NCBI GenBank assembly: GCA_016716465.1
Contig: JADJWH010000001.1
Coordinates: forward strand, 496,001-560,000
Direction of reading: 5' to 3'
Length of the DNA: 64,000 nt
Source of the DNA: Gammaproteobacteria bacterium
GTDB taxonomy: Bacteria > Pseudomonadota > Gammaproteobacteria > SZUA-140
Shown here: piece by piece, positions 59,363-64,000 of the stretch
Layout of the letters: every line of letters starts with the position of its first letter
How positions within the stretch are numbered: position 1 is the stretch's first letter
Position numbers and translations under genes: made by a program
Notes under the pieces: model-generated
The model's input: only the letters and a program-made list of their open reading frames with translations
Database searches by the model: none
What the model was told of the DNA's origin: nothing

Positions 59363-59839
59363 ATGCCGAAGCCCCTTGCCTCCTACTTTTCCGTATGGAT
59401 GCCTTGGCGCGAAAGGAACGATCATCCACAGATTGCTTGCCCGGGTGTCTATGCCGTCGCGCGCTTTGATAGCTCCCCGACTGGCCGGTTCTCGCTGTGC
59501 GACGACTTGATCTACTTCGGTATGACAAACTCAAAGGGTGGGTTGAAGTATCGGCTCAAGCAGTTTGATCGCACCATCTCAGGCCATCTTGAGCATGGTG
59601 GCGCTGATCGCGTCCTTCACGCCTATCCGAGCTATTCACGGCTTGTGCCTAAGCTCTATGTTGCCGTAGCGCCATTCCCTTGCGATGTTATGTCGAATAA
59701 ACCACGAGACCTATGCACCATGGGGGAGGTGGCAAGGTTCGAGTATCTTTGCTTTGCGGCTTATGCACGGAAATTTGGTCGGTTACCTCGGTTCAACGAC
59801 AAGTTGGGTTCGCCAAAGGCCAGTAAAAACTACACCTAA
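59363..59839 (+). CDS. Cassette 3: GIY-YIG-like nuclease domain protein
   Basis: This 158-residue protein resembles the GIY-YIG fold: GVYAVARF in place of the GIY strand, DDLIYFGMTNSKGGLKYRLK in place of the YIG strand and following Arg, and GEVARFEY with a candidate catalytic Glu. The match is partial, so catalysis is not assured. ATG 59363 is six bases after the attC2 core, the standard cassette position; an earlier in-frame ATG at 59318 lies inside that attC. The stop lies in the R'' box of attC3. Confidence 0.7.
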   Translation: MPKPLASYFSVWMPWRERNDHPQIACPGVYAVARFDSSPTGRFSLCDDLIYFGMTNSKGGLKYRLKQFDRTISGHLEHGGADRVLHAYPSYSRLVPKLYVAVAPFPCDVMSNKPRDLCTMGEVARFEYLCFAAYARKFGRLPRFNDKLGSPKASKNYT

Positions 59840-59902
59840 CCCTGCGGTCAACACGGACCTCGTGCGAAAAGCCGCGCAAGGCCGGTTACCTCCACGTTGG
59901 GC
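59834..59902 (+). repeat. attC site of cassette 3
   Basis: This 69-base site has R'' ACCTAAC (59834-59840) and core GTTGGGC (59896-59902), both exact consensus matches (RYYYAAC and GTTRRRY). The arms GGTCAACACGGACC and GGCCGGTTACC pair with unpaired bases. It overlaps the stop codon of the preceding gene. Confidence 0.9.
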
Positions 59903-59979
59903 GTCAATCATTTAAACGGATGCGGTGATTGACAGAACACTTGCTGAAAGACATCCATTCAGCCAAAGGAGAATCGATC

Positions 59980-60366
59980 ATGCGGATTAAAAAGGACGAT
60001 GTCGAAGTCAAGATGGAAATCCCGGGCGCAGTGATTCGTCAGCGAACGGATTTCGGCGATGCAACTGGATTCGGAAAAATCAGCGGCGAATATTTCACTC
60101 TCTCGGCGGGTGTTGACACGACTCCGTTGTTCCAGGGGCTGGAAGGCAATTTATGCCAGTGCCCTCACTGGGGCTTCGTCCTGCGCGGCCAACTTACCAC
60201 AACCGACGCGGACGGCGCACAAGAGACAGTCAAAGCGAATGATCTCTTCTACTGGCCACCTGGGCACAACGTAAAGGTCGACGCCGACGCGGAAATTATT
60301 ATGTTCAGCCCTCAGCACGAGCACAGCCATGTCATCGGTCACATGATAAAGAAGGTCAAAGGGTAG
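59980..60366 (+). CDS. Cassette 4: small cupin-domain protein
   Basis: This 128-residue single-domain cupin contains the first motif in CQCPHWGFVLRGQLTTTDAD and the second in NDLFYWPPGHNVKVDADAE, so a double-stranded beta-helix barrel is expected. Metal ligands are incomplete relative to canonical cupins. The substrate is unknown. AAAGGAG eight bases before ATG 59980 selects this start over TTG 59929. The stop is 27 bases before attC4. Confidence 0.8.
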   Translation: MRIKKDDVEVKMEIPGAVIRQRTDFGDATGFGKISGEYFTLSAGVDTTPLFQGLEGNLCQCPHWGFVLRGQLTTTDADGAQETVKANDLFYWPPGHNVKVDADAEIIMFSPQHEHSHVIGHMIKKVKG

Positions 60367-60393
60367 TGTTGCAGTGCCGTGGATTCGCCCTGG

Positions 60394-60460
60394 GCCCAAC
60401 CAATCATTCCACCGGGCCTGCGCAAAATGCCGCGCAGGCCGGTGAATTCAACCGTTAAGG
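60394..60460 (+). repeat. attC site of cassette 4
   Basis: This 67-base site has R'' GCCCAAC (60394-60400) and core GTTAAGG (60454-60460; the last base departs from the Y consensus). The arms CACCGGGCCTGCGC and GCGCAGGCCGGTG pair perfectly except for one extra G on the left, the extrahelical base, around an AAAATGCC loop. This is the last recognisable attC. Confidence 0.88.
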
Positions 60461-60465
60461 TGCGA

Positions 60466-60879
60466 ATGAAAATGTCCATCTGGCCAAAGGCCGCTGCACT
60501 CTGGCTGGTCATCCTGATCTTAGCCATCCTGAACGGCACGCTGAGGGAAAAGGTGCTCATGCCCGTCATGGGTGGTGTCCCGGGTCTGGTGGCCAGCGGC
60601 GTCATCCTGTCGCTGTGCATCTTCGTGGTGGCGTTTGCCGCCGCGCCCTGGTATGGCCAGCTGACTGCGCTCCGATGGTTGCGGGTCGGCCTGTTCTGGC
60701 TCGCGCTGACGCTGGCCTTCGAGTTCGGTTTCGGCCTGTTCGTGCAAGGCAAATCTCCGGTCGACCTGCTCGATGCGTACACATTTCGCGGCGGCAATCT
60801 CTGGCCCGTGGTGCTCGCGGCCACGGTCTTCTCGCCCTGGCTGGCGGCCAGGCTCCGGCGGCGGGTGGCCCTCTTGTGA
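60466..60879 (+). CDS. Four-helix integral membrane protein after the last attC
   Basis: This protein of 137 residues has four hydrophobic segments (about 8-25, 38-62, 74-96 and 112-130) and no recognised family. ATG 60466 lies five bases after the last attC core, the placement typical of cassette genes, but no matching R'' box (CCTTAAC) was found downstream. It is either a cassette that lost its attC or the first chromosomal gene after the array. Composition is GC-rich, unlike cassettes 1-4. Confidence 0.65.
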   Translation: MKMSIWPKAAALWLVILILAILNGTLREKVLMPVMGGVPGLVASGVILSLCIFVVAFAAAPWYGQLTALRWLRVGLFWLALTLAFEFGFGLFVQGKSPVDLLDAYTFRGGNLWPVVLAATVFSPWLAARLRRRVALL

Positions 60880-60949
60880 CTGCCGCGCTGTTTCGGGGTA
60901 GGATGCCTTGAGACGGCATCGTGTCCGTCGCCGCGAAATCGGAAGAGAC

Positions 60950-61162
60950 GTGCAGCAGCCCATCACCGGCTTCCACCTCGACGCGCATGACGACTGGGTC
61001 GCGGAGCTGGCCTGCGGTCATTTCCAGCACGTGCGCCACAATCCGCCCTGGACCCTGCGGCCGTGGGTGATGACCGAGGATGGCCGCGCGAGCGCGCTCG
61101 GACGGCGGCTGGAGTGCAGAAAGTGCGATGCGGGCGCGCCCGCGGACACCCGTGCCAGATAG
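60950..61162 (+). CDS. DUF3565-family protein
   Basis: This 70-residue protein matches DUF3565: ITGFHLDAHDDWVAELACGH, then FQHVRHNPPWTLRPWV and the terminal RRLECRKCDAG with a CxxC pair. Together with the earlier CGH this suggests a small metal-binding protein, possibly zinc. Function is unknown. GTG 60950 with GGAAGAG just upstream is the preferred start; TTG 60908 would add an unconserved basic segment. Confidence 0.78.
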   Translation: MQQPITGFHLDAHDDWVAELACGHFQHVRHNPPWTLRPWVMTEDGRASALGRRLECRKCDAGAPADTRAR

Positions 61163-61309
61163 AGAGTGGTGGACAGGAGATTCCCGAGTCGTTTCCCCGC
61201 GGTGACGTCGCGAGGCCGGCGCAGGCACGCACGGTTTTCTTGCCAGTCGGGGTAATTCGGCACGGCCAGGCTGGCCACCACCTTTTGTCCCGCGGGGAGG
61301 AGGGTTGCG

Positions 61310-63691
61310 ATGGACGAGACAACGGGGGGTTTGAGTCGGGCGGAAGCCGCACTGCGGCTGCAGCAGTCCGGCTACAACGAACTGCCGGAAACGCGCGTCA
61401 ACCCGCTGCTGAAGCTGCTGACGTATTTCAACGGTCCGATCCCCTGGATGATCGAGGCGGCGGCGGTGCTGTCGGCGCTGGTGGGACACTGGCCGGACTT
61501 CTTCGTAATCCTCACGCTGCTGATCGCCAACGCGGTCGTGGGCTTCTGGGAGGAATACCAGGCCGGTAATGCGATCGCGGCGCTCAACGCCAGGCTGGCG
61601 TTGCGGGCGCGCGTCAGGCGCGACGGCGAGTGGACCGAGGTGCCGGCGCGCGAGCTGGTGCCGGGCGATCTGATCCGGGTGCGGCTGGGCGATATCGTGC
61701 CGGCGGACGCCAGGCTGCTTGAGGGAGACCCGGTGGAGATCGACCAGTCCGCGCTGACGGGTGAATCACTGCCGGTGACGCGCAAGACGGGGGAAACGGT
61801 GTACTCCGGCGCCGTCATGAAACTGGGGGAGATCGACGCCGAGGTGACGGCCACCGGGCGGAACACCTACTTCGGCAAGACGGCGCAGTTGGTCACCGAG
61901 GCGGGCACGGTCAGCCACTTTCAGCAGGCCGTGCTCAAGATCGGCGATTACCTGATTGCGCTGGCGATCACGCTGGTGGTGCTGATCATGGCGGTCGCGC
62001 TGTTTCGCGGCGACGACATGATGACCACGCTGCAGTTCGCGCTGGTGCTGACGATCGCCGCGATCCCGGTCGCCATGCCGACCGTGCTGTCGGTCACGAT
62101 GGCGGTCGGCGCGCGCCTGCTGGCGGCGAAGCAGGCCATCGTCAGCCGGCTGGCGTCCATCGAGGAACTCGCCGGCATGGACGTGCTGTGCTCGGACAAG
62201 ACCGGGACGCTGACGCAGAACAGGCTCACGCTCGGCGAGCCGTTCTGCGTCGCGGGAATCAGCGCGGAGCAGCTCATTCTCTACGGCGCGCTGGCGTCGC
62301 GCGCGGGGAACGATGACGCGATCGATCATGCCGTGATCGCCGGTGTGGGCGACAGGCGGCGCCTCGAGGCGTACCGGGTCACGCATTACCTGCCGTTCGA
62401 TCCCGTCCACAAGCGCACCGAGGCCACGGTGACCGGCGCCGATGGCGCGACGTTCAGGGTGAGCAAGGGCGCGCCGCAGGTGATACTCGCGCTCGCCGCC
62501 GATGCCGCCGCTGAAGGCGCCATCGAGGAATTCGCCCGGCGCGGATATCGCGCGCTCGGCGTGGCGCGCACGGACGGGCAGGGCCGCTGGCGGTTCCTCG
62601 GCCTGCTGTCCCTGTTCGACCCGCCGCGCGAGGATTCGAAGGAGACCGTGGCGATCGCCCAGCAGATGGGCGTGCAGGTGAAGATGGTCACCGGCGACCA
62701 GCTCGCCATCGGCAGGGAGATCGCCGGCCGCCTGGGGCTCGGCACGAACCTGGTCGATGCCGGCGTGTTCAACGAAACGCGGCACCATGAGGGCGCGGCG
62801 CTGGCGGACGCCATCGAGCAGGCGGACGGATTCGCGCAGGCATACCCCGAGCACAAGTTTCATATCGTCGAGGTGCTCCAGCGTCACCACCACATCGTCG
62901 GTATGACCGGCGACGGCGTGAACGACGCGCCGGCGCTGAAGAAGGCCGATTGCGGCATCGCCGTATCGGGCGCGACCGACGCCGCGCGGGCGGCGGCGGC
63001 GATGGTGCTGCTGACGCCGGGGTTGTCGGTGATCATCGACGCGCTGAAGGAGAGCCGGAAGATCTTCCGGAGGATGACGAACTACACGATCTACCGCGTC
63101 GCGGAGACGATCCGCGTGCTGCTGTTCATGACGCTGTGCATCCTGATCTTCGATTTTTACCCGGTGACGGCGGTGATGATCGTGCTGCTCGCCCTGCTCA
63201 ACGACGGCGCGATCCTCTCCATCGCCTACGACCGGGTGGAATACTCGGACAAGCCCGAGGTATGGAACATGCGCGAAGTGCTCGGCATCGCGACCGCGCT
63301 GGGGGTTTCCGGCGTGCTGGCCTCGTTCGGCCTGTTCTACCTCGGCGACCGGGTCTACCATCTCGACCATGGCATGATCCAGACGCTGATCTACCTGAAG
63401 CTGTCGGTGGCGGGCCATCTGACGGTCTTCCTGACCCGCACGCGCGGCCCGTTCTGGTTATCGCGCCCGGCCGGCATCCTGCTGCTCGCGGTGGGCGGGA
63501 CGCAGCTCGTGGCGACCCTGATCGCCGTCTACGGCTGGTTCATGCCGCCCATCGGCTGGGGCTGGGCGGCGGCGGTGTGGGTCTATGCGGCCGCCTGGTG
63601 GCTCGTCAACGACCGGGTCAAGCTCTTCGCCTACCGGATCCTCGAACAGGATCGCTCGATCGTCGACCGATTTCGGGGACAGTTCACTTGA
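61310..63691 (+). CDS. Proton-exporting P-type ATPase (plasma-membrane H+-ATPase type)
   Basis: This 793-residue ATPase of group IIIA has the phosphorylation motif CSDKTGTLTQN, actuator motif ALTGESLPVTR, GDGVNDAPALKKADCGIAVS, and a helix-4 segment AAIPVAMPTVLSVTMAVGA. Asn74 (LLIANAVVGFWEE) and the LLNDG motif correspond to the helix-2 Asn and helix-6 Asp that form the proton site in plant plasma-membrane ATPases. It exports protons to maintain pH or membrane potential. GGGAGGAGGG before the ATG is a strong ribosome site. It lacks the long regulatory C-terminal extension of plant pumps. Confidence 0.92.
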   Translation: MDETTGGLSRAEAALRLQQSGYNELPETRVNPLLKLLTYFNGPIPWMIEAAAVLSALVGHWPDFFVILTLLIANAVVGFWEEYQAGNAIAALNARLALRARVRRDGEWTEVPARELVPGDLIRVRLGDIVPADARLLEGDPVEIDQSALTGESLPVTRKTGETVYSGAVMKLGEIDAEVTATGRNTYFGKTAQLVTEAGTVSHFQQAVLKIGDYLIALAITLVVLIMAVALFRGDDMMTTLQFALVLTIAAIPVAMPTVLSVTMAVGARLLAAKQAIVSRLASIEELAGMDVLCSDKTGTLTQNRLTLGEPFCVAGISAEQLILYGALASRAGNDDAIDHAVIAGVGDRRRLEAYRVTHYLPFDPVHKRTEATVTGADGATFRVSKGAPQVILALAADAAAEGAIEEFARRGYRALGVARTDGQGRWRFLGLLSLFDPPREDSKETVAIAQQMGVQVKMVTGDQLAIGREIAGRLGLGTNLVDAGVFNETRHHEGAALADAIEQADGFAQAYPEHKFHIVEVLQRHHHIVGMTGDGVNDAPALKKADCGIAVSGATDAARAAAAMVLLTPGLSVIIDALKESRKIFRRMTNYTIYRVAETIRVLLFMTLCILIFDFYPVTAVMIVLLALLNDGAILSIAYDRVEYSDKPEVWNMREVLGIATALGVSGVLASFGLFYLGDRVYHLDHGMIQTLIYLKLSVAGHLTVFLTRTRGPFWLSRPAGILLLAVGGTQLVATLIAVYGWFMPPIGWGWAAAVWVYAAAWWLVNDRVKLFAYRILEQDRSIVDRFRGQFT

Positions 63692-63758
63692 TTCCGCATC
63701 AGGACGTCATGAACATGGAATTAAGTATGCTGTCCCGGCATTAGTGAGGGATGCGTTT

Positions 63759-64000
63759 ATGGAAGTGAGTATCGTGACCTTTCCCGAGACCAGGGTGGCC
63801 TCTATCACGCATCTGGGCGCGCCTGCGGACGAATATCACACCCTGTCACGATTGATTGCGTGGCGGCTGGAGCGGGGATTTCTCGACCAGGCGAGATACC
63901 GGAGCTACGGCGTGCACTATTCGGATCCCCGGTCCACACCGCCGGAGCGGTATCGCGTGGATTTCTGTCTTTCCATCGAAGAGGACGTCGGGGAAAACGC
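63759..64000 (+). CDS. GyrI-like small-molecule-binding domain protein (partial)
   Basis: The first 80 codons of a gene that runs off the window. The translation begins MEVSIVTFPETRVASITHLG and continues with RSYGVHYSDPRSTPPERYRV and DFCLSIEEDV, the pattern of the GyrI-like/AraC effector-binding domain found in small stand-alone proteins such as SbmC. These bind small molecules or inhibit gyrase. GAGGG eight bases before ATG 63759 supports the start. Confidence 0.75.
   Translation, partial: MEVSIVTFPETRVASITHLGAPADEYHTLSRLIAWRLERGFLDQARYRSYGVHYSDPRSTPPERYRVDFCLSIEEDVGEN

Larger units (their letters stand above)
57732..60460 (+). mobile_element. Integron gene-cassette cluster (four cassettes, no integrase: CALIN-like)
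   Basis: Four consecutive units each hold one forward gene followed by a 66-81-base folded site beginning with an R''-type box ending in AAC and ending with a GTT core. The cores are at 57732, 58616, 59351, 59896 and 60454. For every unit the 7-base core that opens it is the exact reverse complement of the R'' box that closes it: GTTAGAG/CTCTAAC, GTTAGCG/CGCTAAC, GTTAGGT/ACCTAAC and GTTGGGC/GCCCAAC. This is expected only if each unit was once a circular cassette. No intI gene is present in the window. Confidence 0.9.

Noticed and set aside
1..64000. CRISPR arrays, tRNA or rRNA genes.
   Set aside because: No regularly spaced repeats and no recognisable tRNA or rRNA sequence were seen on reading both strands; a tRNAscan and Infernal run would be needed to exclude them fully.

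Overview
The window is GC-rich DNA from a gammaproteobacterium, almost certainly a chemolithoautotroph of the sulfur-oxidiser type. Two things support this. The first is the canonical gammaproteobacterial block rpsB-tsf-pyrH-frr-uppS-cdsA-dxr-rseP-bamA-skp-lpxD-fabZ-lpxA-lpxB-rnhB-dnaE-accA-tilS. The second is the 3' part of an alpha-carboxysome operon. No species can be named from the sequence alone.

Layout. 1-6336: end of csoS2, then csoSCA, csoS4A, csoS4B, two csoS1 copies, a ferritin-like gene, the Rubisco assembly factor acRAF, the positioning pair mcdA/mcdB, the LysR regulator cbbR and the tandem-BMC shell gene csoS1D. 6388-21349: housekeeping and accessory genes (Nudix, tadA, PAS-GGDEF, rnk, an SDR, a YhiN-type flavoprotein, YfcE-type phosphodiesterase, a run of undescribed exported proteins, rhodanese, GST, DedA, an MgtA-type P-ATPase, lrgAB). 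21491-24116: a periplasmic alpha carbonic anhydrase and the redox two-component pair regA/regB. 24242-32910: rlmJ, small envelope proteins, a glutaminyl cyclase, slyD, a PilZ-DUF1631-GGDEF-EAL protein and a rhombosortase. 32900-36360: glnD and map, divergent from the rpsB operon. 36558-57582: the long translation/envelope/replication operon.

57732-60460 is a run of four promiscuous-looking single-gene units, each closed by a folded site with the architecture of an integron attC. In every unit the 7 bases at its 5' boundary are the exact reverse complement of the 7-base R'' box at its 3' end, as expected for circularisable integron gene cassettes. No integrase is in the window, so this looks like an integrase-less cassette cluster (CALIN) downstream of tilS. 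The cassettes encode an EVE-like plus NucS-type nuclease, an unknown 217-residue protein, a GIY-YIG-like protein and a small cupin. 60466-64000 returns to chromosomal-looking genes: a membrane protein, DUF3565, a proton-pumping P-type ATPase and the start of a GyrI-like protein.

How the parts connect: the cso genes build and position the carboxysome. cbbR and probably RegBA tie CO2 fixation to metabolic and redox state, the periplasmic carbonic anhydrase may assist CO2/bicarbonate handling, and GlnD provides nitrogen signalling. Repeats of one palindromic family sit before the YfcE gene and twice between lpxA and lpxB. No tRNA, rRNA or CRISPR array was found.
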